Shown piece by piece: positions 27,282 through 36,687 of a stretch of 37,063 nt of DNA. The notes under the pieces were generated by a model. That model had not been told where the DNA came from and did not search any database. It saw nothing but the letters and a program-made list of their open reading frames with translations. The stretch's first letter is position 1. The number at the start of each line of letters is the position of its first letter. This DNA is from Verrucomicrobiota bacterium (lineage in GTDB: Bacteria > Verrucomicrobiota > Verrucomicrobiia > Verrucomicrobiales > Verrucomicrobiaceae). Made by a program: the position numbers and the translations under genes. The DNA is taken from assembly GCA_026397605.1 (NCBI GenBank), contig JAPLUM010000764.1, positions 1-37,063 of the forward strand, written 5' to 3'.

Positions 27282-28499
27282 CTACTTCACCAATGTGATC
27301 CGCTTCAGTGCTGGCACGGCAATGAAGAGAGCCAGCAGCATCATCGCTGAACTCAGGAAAAAAGGTGCTCCTGGCAATAGCGCGGGGGCTTTTTCGCCAA
27401 TGAAAAATCCAAAAAGCTGCGTGCAAAGCAGCGGCCCAGCGACTCCAGCGACACTGGACAGGCTGCTGAGCGAGCCCTGCAGCGCGCCCTGCTCATCAGC
27501 GGGCACACCTTGCGACATGAGCGACTGCACGGCGGGTGTGACTATGCCTGAGAGGCTGCCGATGACGATACAAACATAGATCATCCACGGCTGTGTGGCT
27601 AAGCCGTAGGCAGCATAAAGGAAAATGGATAGTGTGAGACAATAGCGCACCGTTTTCTGCTCCCCAAGCCAACCGACAACGCGCTTTGTCAGGCCGCCCT
27701 GCACCATGCCGGCCATGAAGCCGACTGCGGCGAGCGACAGACCCGTTTGCAACTCTGACCAGCCATAGCGATAAGTGGTGTAAAGCACCCAGATGCTAGG
27801 ATAAACCTGATGCGCCAGCACGGCGATGAAGTAACAGGTCACGAGTCCAATCAGAGCTGGAAAGCGCTTCAAAGCCACCAGTGCTCCGACGGGATTACTC
27901 CGCGCCCAACTAAAAGCACGGCGGTTTTCAGGTCCGAGTGACTCCGGCAGCACGAACCAGCCATAAGCCCAGTTCACCAATGTCAGGCCGCCTGCGAAGA
28001 AGAAGGGCACCTTTACCCCCCAGGTGGCTAACACACCGCCGAGGATCGGCCCAATGATGAACCCAATGCCAAAAGCGGCACCGATCAGGCCAAAATTAGC
28101 TGCCCGTTTTTCTGGCGGACTGACATCCGCAATGTAGGCTGAGGCGGCTGCATAGTTAGCCGCAGTGATTCCCGCGATGATCCGCCCAGCGGCAAACCAA
28201 ATGAGATTAGGGGCAAAAGCGATGAGGAAGTAATCGATGGCTGACCCCAGCAGAGAAACCAGGATCACTGGCCTGCGCCCATAGCGATCAGACAAACTCC
28301 CGATCAGCGGCGCAAAAAGAAACTGCATCAGCGCATATAGTGCAGCCAGCAGGCCATAGCTGAAGGACCCAGCGGCCACATCCCCACCCTGATAATGCTG
28401 GATGAGCTTTGGCAGCACCGGCACGATGAGGCCAATGCCCAGGATATCGAGCACGAGGGTGATGAAAATGAAAAGGACAGCTGGACGGCGGGCGGACAT
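27282..28499 (-). CDS. MFS transporter, TetA-like (TCR/Tet) family
   Basis: FIFITLVLDILGIGLIVPVLPKLI...FAPLIGSLSDRYGRRPVILVSLLGSAIDYFLIAFAPNLIWFAAGRIIAGITAANYAAASAYIADVSPPEKRAANFGLIGAAFGIGFIIGP. Confidence 0.93.
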   Translation of the reverse strand: MSARRPAVLFIFITLVLDILGIGLIVPVLPKLIQHYQGGDVAAGSFSYGLLAALYALMQFLFAPLIGSLSDRYGRRPVILVSLLGSAIDYFLIAFAPNLIWFAAGRIIAGITAANYAAASAYIADVSPPEKRAANFGLIGAAFGIGFIIGPILGGVLATWGVKVPFFFAGGLTLVNWAYGWFVLPESLGPENRRAFSWARSNPVGALVALKRFPALIGLVTCYFIAVLAHQVYPSIWVLYTTYRYGWSELQTGLSLAAVGFMAGMVQGGLTKRVVGWLGEQKTVRYCLTLSIFLYAAYGLATQPWMIYVCIVIGSLSGIVTPAVQSLMSQGVPADEQGALQGSLSSLSSVAGVAGPLLCTQLFGFFIGEKAPALLPGAPFFLSSAMMLLALFIAVPALKRITLVK

Positions 28500-28594
28500 C
28501 GCTGTCCTTAAAGGTGAATCGGCGCTCTCGCAAATGACTGTCTTGCCAGATGCAGCACACTGTCCCAGATTACAGGAGTCATTTTTAGAATTTT

Positions 28595-28972
28595 ATGGTC
28601 ACAAAACTCCTCCATACTCGCTATCGCGTGAACGATCTGGTCAAGACCGTCTCTTTTTACAAGGACGTCTTGGGACTGGAAGAAGTGAAGCGCCACAAAT
28701 CCCCCCGTGGCTCAGAACTGGTCTTTTTCAAAACACCCAACAGCGACGAACTCATCGAAATTTGCAGTTTTCCCGCCAGTGGGCCGGTCACTTTGGGGCC
28801 TGATGTCACCCATTTAGCTTTTGAAGTAGCCGATTTGGAAGCTTTCGCTCTCCATGCAGCCGCGCATGGCTACCCGCTTTCCGACGGTCCGACAGAATGT
28901 TCCAGCGGAACCTTCGCATTTATTGACGCGCCTGAGGGTTATGAGATAGAGTTAATTCAATACCGAAAATAA
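28595..28972 (+). CDS. VOC family protein, glyoxalase I-like
   Basis: LLHTRYRVNDLVKTVSFYKDVLGLEEVKRHKSPRGSELVFFKTPNSDELIEI...VTHLAFEVADLEAF...FIDAPEGYEIELIQ. Confidence 0.9.
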   Translation: MVTKLLHTRYRVNDLVKTVSFYKDVLGLEEVKRHKSPRGSELVFFKTPNSDELIEICSFPASGPVTLGPDVTHLAFEVADLEAFALHAAAHGYPLSDGPTECSSGTFAFIDAPEGYEIELIQYRK

Positions 28973-29017
28973 ACAAAACCACCCGCTCCGTTACGTTACA
29001 TCAAATAAACACACATC

Positions 29018-29296
29018 ATGGACTTTGACTGGCTCGGCGTAACTTTTGATCTGACCAAACTACCTCCCAAGGATATTGAGGAGTCGTTTGAAGATCCCTT
29101 TTCGCTGAAGCTACTGCCCGGCGATAACGATAACACGACTGAATCGCGCTTTTACAATCTGGGCAAGTCGCTCGGTGGCCGTGCGGTCTTCAGTGTATTT
29201 TGGACAGATGGGAAACGCTATCGTGTCATCTATGCTCGAGACATGACCAATGGTGAGTTTGATTTTTTTGAAAGGAAAAGAGCGGAGGATGTATAA
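29018..29296 (+). CDS. BrnT-like toxin (divergent)
   Basis: IEESFEDPFSLKLLPGDNDNTTESRFYNLGKSLGGRAVFSVFWTDGKRYRVIYARDMTNGEFDFFERKR aligns by eye with the BrnT/DUF497 core (F-DP--L...E-R...G-S--GR-L-VV-T-R...IR-ISAR-A---E---YE). Confidence 0.7.
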   Translation: MDFDWLGVTFDLTKLPPKDIEESFEDPFSLKLLPGDNDNTTESRFYNLGKSLGGRAVFSVFWTDGKRYRVIYARDMTNGEFDFFERKRAEDV

Positions 29297-29302
29297 CCGA
29301 TC

Positions 29303-29641
29303 ATGAGTACTGAACCACGCCGCAGAGAAACCACGATTACCACCCGCCCCATCATCATGGAGGGGGATCTCATGCTAGTGCGTGCTTGGAAGGACGTGCC
29401 ATCTTTTGAAAGCGAAGAGGCTGAGGGCAAGTATTGGTCCCAGCATCAGCTGGAATCACGACTCATGCAGATGTCCATTCATCGCACCGACGTTCGTGAA
29501 TCCACGACCATCACCCTGCGTTTCGATCCCCGGATGCTCAGCCGCATCAAGCGCATCGCCCGCCGCCGCTACCTGAATTACCAAAGCATGATCAAGCAAT
29601 GGCTCAGTGAGCGCATGGAGGAGGAAATGAAGGAAGGATGA
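29303..29641 (+). CDS. CopG/RHH-type antitoxin
   Basis: VPSFESEEAEGKYWSQHQLESRL (CopG-antitoxin 'IP-F-SE-EE--FW--HD' motif) followed by RHH-like STTITLRFDPRMLSRIKRIARRRYLNYQSMIKQWLSERMEEE. Confidence 0.75.
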   Translation: MSTEPRRRETTITTRPIIMEGDLMLVRAWKDVPSFESEEAEGKYWSQHQLESRLMQMSIHRTDVRESTTITLRFDPRMLSRIKRIARRRYLNYQSMIKQWLSERMEEEMKEG

Positions 29642-30063
29642 GCGTGGGTGGCTCATGGTTTACCAAGCTCTGCGCGCAGTGGGTGCCCAGAAATTGGTTC
29701 TGGCGTCTAGGCATTGTCATTTGGCTGGTCGTACTTTGGAATCTCTCGGCCAATACCACGCTGCCGAGTGGACCCTCCTTCCCTTTTAAGGACAAGCTCC
29801 TGCACTCGATCTACTACTGTGGCGGCGCGTTATGCTTTTTGTTTGTCCTCTTTGGCAGAAAGGCATCACTGCCCAGTTTCCGCTCTCTTTTGATTCCGAG
29901 TGTTCTCTTCACGGCCATTGTCGGAGCCACGGATGAGTATCATCAAACCTTCACGCCAGGCCGCATGGGCAACGATCCTTGGGATTGGCTGGCAGATATT
30001 TCTGGAGGTGTTTTAGCCGCCTACCTTGTGTGGCGCGTGCTACGTTATATGGCGGCCCACTGA
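29638..30063 (+). CDS. VanZ-like family membrane protein
   Basis: KDKLLHSIYYCGGALCFLFVLF...GATDEYHQTFTPGRMGNDPWDWLADISGGVLAAYLVW: VanZ signature. ATGA overlap with the antitoxin. Confidence 0.88.
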   Translation: MSVGGSWFTKLCAQWVPRNWFWRLGIVIWLVVLWNLSANTTLPSGPSFPFKDKLLHSIYYCGGALCFLFVLFGRKASLPSFRSLLIPSVLFTAIVGATDEYHQTFTPGRMGNDPWDWLADISGGVLAAYLVWRVLRYMAAH

Positions 30064-30803
30064 TCCCAGAGGAGCTTCAGCACCATCACAAAGACGACGC
30101 TAATAAAGATAATGCGAATAAACGGGGCACCATGACGAATGGCCATGCCAGCACCCAGCCTCCCGCCAATCAGTTGCCCTGCGATCATCGCTGCGGCGAT
30201 CTCGTAATTCACTCGAGCTGTCAGGACGAATACGATCAGCGAGGCGCCATTACTAGCCAGATTGGCCACCTTGGTGAAAGCGGTCGCGTGGGTTAAACTG
30301 AGCCCAAGCAGAGAAAGGCAGGCCAACGTCCAGAAGGTGCCCGTGCCTGGGCCAAAAAAGCCATCATAGAACCCAAGCACAGCGCCAACCAAGCAGGCGA
30401 AGACCGCCAATCCCAGTCGCGCCTTTGCAGTCGTCTTACCCAGCCCAGGACTGAGCAGCACATAAACAGCAATGCCCAGCAACATCCAGGGCACGATCTT
30501 TTTCAGCACCTCATTGCTCACCTGCGTCACTGCCCAGGTGCCGATGCCAGAAAAAACAAAGGTCACCAGCACCGTCAGCCGCACCTGCGGCCAGCTGATC
30601 AGTCCTGCTTTGGCATACTTCCACACCGCCATGAGAGTGCCCCAGGTGCTTTGCATTTTATTGGTGCCGAGTGCCATCTGTGGCGGCAATCCAGCCCAAA
30701 GCAGAGCTGGCACGGAGATCAATCCGCCCCCGCCAGCAATGGCGTCAATAAATCCCGAACTAAGTCCGGCAAAAAAGAGGAGAGCGAGCATTTCCCAAGT
30801 CAT
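30045..30803 (-). CDS. TSUP family transporter (sulfite exporter TauE/SafE family)
   Basis: GLSSGFIDAIAGGGGLISVPALLWAGLPPQMALGTNKMQSTWGT and repeated half GFYDGFFGPGTGTF: TSUP signature. Confidence 0.93.
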   Translation of the reverse strand: MTWEMLALLFFAGLSSGFIDAIAGGGGLISVPALLWAGLPPQMALGTNKMQSTWGTLMAVWKYAKAGLISWPQVRLTVLVTFVFSGIGTWAVTQVSNEVLKKIVPWMLLGIAVYVLLSPGLGKTTAKARLGLAVFACLVGAVLGFYDGFFGPGTGTFWTLACLSLLGLSLTHATAFTKVANLASNGASLIVFVLTARVNYEIAAAMIAGQLIGGRLGAGMAIRHGAPFIRIIFISVVFVMVLKLLWDQWAAI

Positions 30804-30893
30804 AGATCCATGAAGAGGCTACATGACAGAGCCTTTTCAACAAAGAAAAAGCCTAGCAAACGAGGCTATATCAGCGTTAAAGAGGAAGTGATC

Positions 30894-33257
30894 ATGAAGT
30901 ATTTTCTCTTTTCCTTGTTCGTCACACTGACGGCCACCGCACAGCAGACGGGAGCACCTGTCGGTAAATTTCAGCAGCTGGATCAGACCATGCCAACCCC
31001 ATCAGCCCAGCGAATTGCCTCAGGAGCACCTGGCGCAGCCTACTGGCAGAACCGAGCCGACTATGACATCGCTGTAGAGTTGGATGACATCAAACGAAGC
31101 ATCTCAGCAGAAGCCACTGTCACCTATCACAATGCCTCTCCAGATGCGCTGAGCTACCTTTGGGTTCAATTGGATCAGAACTATCTCTCTCACAATGCCG
31201 ACTCCCGCACAGCGCCGAACACCAAGCGCGGAGTCGATCTGGCTAAATTTAGTTATTCCGCTCTGGATCGCCTGCGCGCTTATGAAGAGTACGATGGCGA
31301 AATGAAAATCAGCAAGTTAACGGATCCACAAGGCAAGCCCCTACCACACACCATTGTGAAGACCATGATGCGAGTGGATCTTCCTACACCACTAGCCGCA
31401 GGAGCTGACTTTGTTTTTAAAATTGCCTGGAGCTATCCCATCAATGACGCCAAACGCATCAGTGCCCGCACTGGCTATGAGCATTTCAAGGAAGACGGTA
31501 ACTGCATCTACACCATCGCCCAGTGGTTCCCCCGCATGGCGGCGTACACCGACTACGCTGGCTGGATCAATAAGCAGTTTCTTGGCACAGGCGAGTTCAC
31601 TCTGGAGTTCGGTAACTACGATGTGCGCCTGACTGCTCCTGATGATCACATCGTCGCGGCGACAGGGGCTTTGCAGAATCCAGAGACCGTCTTATCAGCG
31701 GCTCAACAGGAACGCTTCAACAAGGCTCAGAAAGAAACGAAAAAGCCGGTCTTTATCGTCACTCCAGATGAAGCTAAGGCCGCTGAAAAAGGCAAACCAA
31801 AGGGCAAGAAGACCTGGGTTTTTAAAGCCGAAAACGTGCGTGACTTCGCCTTTGCTTCGTCACGAAAATTTGTCTGGGATGCCATGGCCGTGGAAGGCGC
31901 TAATCTCAACGGCAAGCCTGTGATGGCGATGTCTCTCTACCCGAAAGAAGGCATGCCTCTGTGGGACAAATACTCGACCCACGCCATTGCTCACACAATT
32001 CAGGTCTATTCACGGTACACCTTTGATTATCCTTATCCCGTGGCCTGGTCCATCCATGGAGCCATCGGCGGCATGGAATACCCCATGATTTGCTTCAATG
32101 GCCCACGCCCTGAAAAAGACGGCACCTATCCAGAAAAAACCAAGTATGCCCTGATCGGCGTCATCATTCACGAGGTCGGGCACAATTACTTCCCCATGAT
32201 CGTCAACAGTGACGAGCGCCAGTGGACCTGGATGGATGAAGGCCTGAACTCCTTTGTGGAATACCTCGCTGAGGAAGAATGGGAAAATGATTGGAATCAT
32301 CGCCGGGATAATCGCGGCATGGTGGACTACATGCGACTCACAGATCGCGTGCCAGCCATGACCAATTCCGAGTCCATTGCTGATCTGGGACCCAATGCCT
32401 ATGGCCAACCAACCGCGGCCTTAAATATTTTGCGTGAATACATCCTGGGCCGAGAAGCCTTTGATCACGCCTTCAAGACCTACGCCAAGCGATGGATGTT
32501 TAAGCGGCCAACGCCCTCCGACTTCTTCCGCACCATGGAAGATGCTAGTGGCGTCGATCTGGACTGGTTCTGGCGCGGCTGGTTTTACAGCGTCGATCAT
32601 GTCGATGTATCCATCGATGAAGTCCGCTGGATGCAGCTGGATTCTCGTGATCCGACAATTGAAAAGCCAAAGAAAAAGCAGGAGAAAGAAGAGCTGCCAC
32701 AAACCCTTAGCAAGGAGCGCAACTACCCTCTGACGAAGCGTGTGGATCGCTATCCAGACCTGAAAGACTTCTACGATACCTTTGATGAAGCCACCGTCCT
32801 GCCGAGCGAAAAGAATAAGTTTGAATCCCTCATCAAAGATCTCAAACAAGAGGAGATCGATCCGACACTGCTCCAGACCAAGCACAACTTTTATGTCTTT
32901 GAATTCAGCAATCTCGGTGGCCTCGTTACACCCTTGTTTTTGAAAATCGACTATACGGATGGCAGCAGTGAAGAACTGAAACTGCCTGCTGAGATCTGGC
33001 GCTTCAATACCGAAAAAGCCACCAAGCTACACTTCACTAAAAAAGAAGTGAAAGCCGTCACATTTGATCCTCGCCAGGAACTCGTGGACACCGATGTGGA
33101 GAACAACTTCTGGCCCCGCCGCCCCGTGAAGAGCAAATTCCAACTCTACAAAGACGACAAAGCCACCAATCCAATGCGTGAGATGACCAAGAAAGAGAAG
33201 GTCAAAAAAGCCGACCCGAAAAAGGGGGACGCTGAGGAAGACAAGGAAGAGGAATAA
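30894..33257 (+). CDS. M1 family metallopeptidase (secreted)
   Basis: Signal peptide MKYFLFSLFVTLTATA. GGMEYPMI exopeptidase motif, HEVGHNYFPMIVNSDERQWTWMDEGLNSFVEYLAEEEW (HExxH-x18-E). Charged Lys/Glu tail. Confidence 0.93.
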   Translation: MKYFLFSLFVTLTATAQQTGAPVGKFQQLDQTMPTPSAQRIASGAPGAAYWQNRADYDIAVELDDIKRSISAEATVTYHNASPDALSYLWVQLDQNYLSHNADSRTAPNTKRGVDLAKFSYSALDRLRAYEEYDGEMKISKLTDPQGKPLPHTIVKTMMRVDLPTPLAAGADFVFKIAWSYPINDAKRISARTGYEHFKEDGNCIYTIAQWFPRMAAYTDYAGWINKQFLGTGEFTLEFGNYDVRLTAPDDHIVAATGALQNPETVLSAAQQERFNKAQKETKKPVFIVTPDEAKAAEKGKPKGKKTWVFKAENVRDFAFASSRKFVWDAMAVEGANLNGKPVMAMSLYPKEGMPLWDKYSTHAIAHTIQVYSRYTFDYPYPVAWSIHGAIGGMEYPMICFNGPRPEKDGTYPEKTKYALIGVIIHEVGHNYFPMIVNSDERQWTWMDEGLNSFVEYLAEEEWENDWNHRRDNRGMVDYMRLTDRVPAMTNSESIADLGPNAYGQPTAALNILREYILGREAFDHAFKTYAKRWMFKRPTPSDFFRTMEDASGVDLDWFWRGWFYSVDHVDVSIDEVRWMQLDSRDPTIEKPKKKQEKEELPQTLSKERNYPLTKRVDRYPDLKDFYDTFDEATVLPSEKNKFESLIKDLKQEEIDPTLLQTKHNFYVFEFSNLGGLVTPLFLKIDYTDGSSEELKLPAEIWRFNTEKATKLHFTKKEVKAVTFDPRQELVDTDVENNFWPRRPVKSKFQLYKDDKATNPMREMTKKEKVKKADPKKGDAEEDKEEE

Positions 33258-33280
33258 CAGCTTCTGTTCGAGCACCCTTG

Positions 33281-33808
33281 ATGCATTCTGCCTCAATCCT
33301 CATCCTTACAGCAGCCTTGTGCGTGTCTTGGCAGGCCCATGCGCATACCTTACACCGCTCTACAGCTGAGGCTGAGTACAATCCAAAGACGCAAAAGCTG
33401 GAAGTAAGCTTGACGGTCTTCATCGATGATTTTGAGCTGGCGCTGATCCGTCAGTCGGAAAAACGAATGTCTTTTGAACAGACTCCTAAGGCGGATCTGG
33501 ATGCTCAGATCCAGAGCTATCTAAACAAAAACTTCCAGCTAATGGATGCCAAAGGCAGCATGTCCAAACTGACCTGGGTAGGACGAAAAATAGATGCCAT
33601 CTCCGCCCAAAAGGATGATCCCGAGGTGTCTGTTTTTTTCGAACTCGATCTACCCGATGGATTCTCAGGCATCACCCTGCGTTACGCCATTCTTCAAGAT
33701 TTGTTTAAGGATCAGGTCAATCTGCTGCATCTCCGCGCTGACAACAAACAGCGCGAACTCCTCTTCACTCAAGCTGAAGCGGAGAAACGACTCGATGCGG
33801 CCCACTGA
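33281..33808 (+). CDS. DUF6702-like secreted hypothetical protein
   Basis: Signal peptide, HTLHRSTAEAEYNPKTQKLEVSLTVFIDDFELAL..., FELDLPDGFSGITLRYAILQDLFKDQVNLLHL. Follows the M1 peptidase gene. Confidence 0.7.
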   Translation: MHSASILILTAALCVSWQAHAHTLHRSTAEAEYNPKTQKLEVSLTVFIDDFELALIRQSEKRMSFEQTPKADLDAQIQSYLNKNFQLMDAKGSMSKLTWVGRKIDAISAQKDDPEVSVFFELDLPDGFSGITLRYAILQDLFKDQVNLLHLRADNKQRELLFTQAEAEKRLDAAH

Positions 33809-33812
33809 TTCT

Positions 33813-34988
33813 TTATTGCAGCTTCCAGAGCTTCTTATCGCTTCGCACAAAGACGGCTCCGTTGCTGATGGCAGGTGTGCAGAGCAGGGTGTCTTTGAGC
33901 TCAATGGTATGAATCACTTCACCTTCCTTGGCGTTGGTATCGATGACTTGGAAATCGCCACGCTCACTAACGATGTAGATGTATTGACCCGCAGCAACGG
34001 GTGAGCCGCTAAGTGGACCTTTAAGCCGCAGTTTCCAGGCTTCGTCGCCATTGGCGATGCTGGCCTTGATAAGAACTCCGGTGCCATTGAGAACGTAGAT
34101 CGACTCAGCAATCACTAAGGGGCTGCCAGTGCCTGGCTTCAGACCTGCTGCGCGCCAGAGTTGCGATGCTGCTCCGCGTTCTGGAGCCAGAGCCGTCACT
34201 CCATTAGAGGGGACATAGATGGCATTTTGAGTGACGGCCGAACTGGGAATCGTGCCTGCGCCGTCAGTGTAGTCCCACTCGATCTCTCCGGTCTTCGGAT
34301 TCACGCCTGTGAGGCCTTTGCTGGATTGCAGCGCCACAACGTCTTTGTAAACCACAGCGCTGGTCCAGTTCGCTGCTTTGGGGCGCTCCTTCTTCCAACG
34401 GTTTTTCCCTGTCACCACATCAATGCCAACAGCGATGGATTCGCTATCGTTCTCACTCTGCACGACCAGCGTTTCATCGAGGACGACTGGTGAGGATGAC
34501 ATGCCGAGGCTATTGCTGGCATTCGAGTAATCATAAGTCAGTCCACGCAGCCAGAGCAGGTTCCCATCCAGATCAAATGCAAAGAGATCGTTGCATGAGT
34601 AGAGAGCAAAAACACGCTTGCCATCGCTGCACGGAGTCGGCGCAGCAACGCTGGTCTTACTATGGGCCATTGTACGGCCCGTAGCCTTCATCACTCGCTC
34701 CCAGAGTTTTTTGCCATCCACAGCACTGAAACAAAAGACGTGGAGGTTCGCCTGATCCGGCCCACTGGAGCAGGTGATGAACACCTTTTCGCCCACCACA
34801 ATCGGACTGCTAAGCCCACGCCCAGGAAGATCGATATTCCAAGCGAGGTTCACTTTTGGCCCAGGCACTGTGGCTTCCGCTGAAACAGCACTTCCATTCG
34901 GGCCGCGAAACTGCGGCCAGTCAGCGGCGGAGAGAAAGGATGAAGGGAGAAGGATGAGGGATGAAAGGAGAGTGAATGTGGAGCTCAT
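33813..34988 (-). CDS. PQQ-binding-like beta-propeller repeat protein, secreted
   Basis: ADWPQFRGPNGSAVS... opening and repeated GEKVFI..., DGKRVFALYSCNDLFAFDLDGNLLW, ...GAVFVRSDKKLWKLQ blades. Confidence 0.9.
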   Translation of the reverse strand: MSSTFTLLSSLILLPSSFLSAADWPQFRGPNGSAVSAEATVPGPKVNLAWNIDLPGRGLSSPIVVGEKVFITCSSGPDQANLHVFCFSAVDGKKLWERVMKATGRTMAHSKTSVAAPTPCSDGKRVFALYSCNDLFAFDLDGNLLWLRGLTYDYSNASNSLGMSSSPVVLDETLVVQSENDSESIAVGIDVVTGKNRWKKERPKAANWTSAVVYKDVVALQSSKGLTGVNPKTGEIEWDYTDGAGTIPSSAVTQNAIYVPSNGVTALAPERGAASQLWRAAGLKPGTGSPLVIAESIYVLNGTGVLIKASIANGDEAWKLRLKGPLSGSPVAAGQYIYIVSERGDFQVIDTNAKEGEVIHTIELKDTLLCTPAISNGAVFVRSDKKLWKLQ

Positions 34989-34992
34989 AGAA

Positions 34993-35277
34993 TTAATGTG
35001 ATTTCAAACGGCGATCTTGGATAACTTTCCGATACTTCTTGAGGTCTAAATCAAAAAATAGAAGCCAAACACCGATTGGCCACGTCATGCTGAATAGAGC
35101 CGTGATTAACCCAAAGGAATAGGGATTGGCGGTTTGCTGCGGTGGCAAGAAAAAAGCCAAGCAAATGAGCGTGCCAAATAATGCTGAAACAAGACAAACA
35201 AGATAACGCATTGGTGTCATTTTGAAAACGCTGTAAAAAATCAAAAACGCTATCAAAACGACTTTTGAATATCCCAA
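34993..35277 (-). CDS. Hypothetical small membrane protein
   Basis: TTG-start ORF with two or three hydrophobic segments (MRYLVCLVSALFGTLICLAFFL; LITALFSMTWPIGVWLLFF). Could start at an internal ATG. Confidence 0.4.
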   Translation of the reverse strand: MGYSKVVLIAFLIFYSVFKMTPMRYLVCLVSALFGTLICLAFFLPPQQTANPYSFGLITALFSMTWPIGVWLLFFDLDLKKYRKVIQDRRLKSH

Positions 35278-35411
35278 ACGAACTCAGACCATAATTTTCC
35301 GCTGATTTTCGTCCCCAAGAAACCAATCACGATCGGTATAAGGCAGGATAAACCAGCAAGGATCAACTTAGCCTTGGTTCGGTCTACAGTGGCTTTGGCG
35401 TCTGGGCTCAT
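35253..35411 (-). CDS. Hypothetical 52-aa single-TM protein (below the ORF-track cutoff)
   Basis: Manual translation: MSPDAKATVDRTKAKLILAGLSCLIPIVIGFLGTKISGKLWSEFVWDIQKSF*. Its stop overlaps the next ORF start region. Confidence 0.35.
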   Translation of the reverse strand: MSPDAKATVDRTKAKLILAGLSCLIPIVIGFLGTKISGKLWSEFVWDIQKSF

Positions 35412-35422
35412 TGATAGTTGAT

Positions 35423-36529
35423 TCACTTCTTCGCCAAAATCGCCGTTCCAGTCTCATCACAGATGCGCAGCTGGAATTGCCATTCGACGGTCCAGGATTC
35501 GGTTTGTTCGTTCTGGCAGCATTTGACGAGGATGGTGTTTTTGCCCTTCTTGAGATTCACGGGCAGTTTGTATTGATCCAGTTTGGCTCCGCGATGGTAT
35601 TCATCTCGGGCAAAGAGGAGTTCGCCATTGAGCCAGACTTTCCAGCCATCTTTGCAGCCCAGGCGGATTTGCGCATCCCGCTCTGCAGCTGATTCAAACT
35701 CCGTGTAGGCATAACCAGTGACTTCCTTGAGCATGGTGAAGGGCTTATTGAAGTCGATCTGGCCGTATTCATCCTTGCTGGTGAAGTCGATCCATTTTGC
35801 CTCGGCGTTTTTGCCGGGATAGCCAGCGTCTAACCGGATCTCTTTTTCGGGTGGAAACTCGGTATCGAATCCTTTGCGCTCCACATTGGTGAAGGGGGCG
35901 ATGAGTTTCCAGTCCATGAGAAATCCGAAGTGTTTTGGTAGATCGACGGGCTTGCCGAGGTCCTTGAGCTTTTTGGCCAAGTCCTTGATCTGATCTTCAT
36001 CGCGGGCGCTGTTCATGGCCTTGAGATAAGCATTGGTCGCCTCGTCTTTGCGGCCCTGAGCTAACTCTTCATCACCCGCTTGCAGTAGCTTTGCCACAGG
36101 ATGACGGCGCAGCTCGCTGCTCGGGTCTTCTAACAGGGAAGGCGTGATCTTTTCGGCCAATTCTGGCTGCGCACGCTGGATGAGATCAAAAGCCACGACT
36201 CGTGGAGCAGGACTGTTTTTCGTATCGGCTAAGAAGGCCTGCACAGACTCAATGGGCAGCTTTTTGGACAAGATCGCCTGATCAGCGATCACGCCGACAG
36301 CCGCGCGTAACCAATTTTCAGCGAGCGGGTTGGCCCCGTTCATGCCAGCAAGCACTTCTGGTAGTGTCGCAGGATCAGCCTGGGTGAGCTGCTGCCAAGC
36401 ACGGGTAGCCTGTTCATTTCCTGAGCCTTCACGATTGACGGCGCGGATATCTTCCAGCGGAGCGCTAAGGCTGGCGGCCTGGATGGCAATGGAACTGAGG
36501 GTAAGACAACTGATCAGGGCGGCTTTCAT
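35423..36529 (-). CDS. Secreted hypothetical protein with C-terminal beta-sandwich (PA14/GLEYA-like 'WKVWLNGELLF...KGKNTILVKCCQN' region)
   Basis: Signal peptide MKAALISCLTLSSIAIQAAS, helical repeat N-terminal half, C-terminal LGCKDGWKVWLNGELLFARDEYHRGAKLDQYKLPVNLKKGKNTILVKCCQ. Confidence 0.7.
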   Translation of the reverse strand: MKAALISCLTLSSIAIQAASLSAPLEDIRAVNREGSGNEQATRAWQQLTQADPATLPEVLAGMNGANPLAENWLRAAVGVIADQAILSKKLPIESVQAFLADTKNSPAPRVVAFDLIQRAQPELAEKITPSLLEDPSSELRRHPVAKLLQAGDEELAQGRKDEATNAYLKAMNSARDEDQIKDLAKKLKDLGKPVDLPKHFGFLMDWKLIAPFTNVERKGFDTEFPPEKEIRLDAGYPGKNAEAKWIDFTSKDEYGQIDFNKPFTMLKEVTGYAYTEFESAAERDAQIRLGCKDGWKVWLNGELLFARDEYHRGAKLDQYKLPVNLKKGKNTILVKCCQNEQTESWTVEWQFQLRICDETGTAILAKK

Positions 36530-36687
36530 GCGTGAGTGGATGCTTTCACAAAGAACGGGAATCGCCAAGACACAGTTTCGAGCTCCGTGCATTTTTATTG
36601 GCCAATACTTTGGCGCAACATGCGTCCACGCATCGCCAAGCGACGCGGAGACACTGCCGACATTCTTTTCATAGTGATCCTACCACC

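Noticed and set aside
32010-32885. Antisense ORFs (132 and 154 aa) in the M1 peptidase gene
   Set aside because: Opposite the HExxH catalytic region of a confident CDS; no domain similarity.
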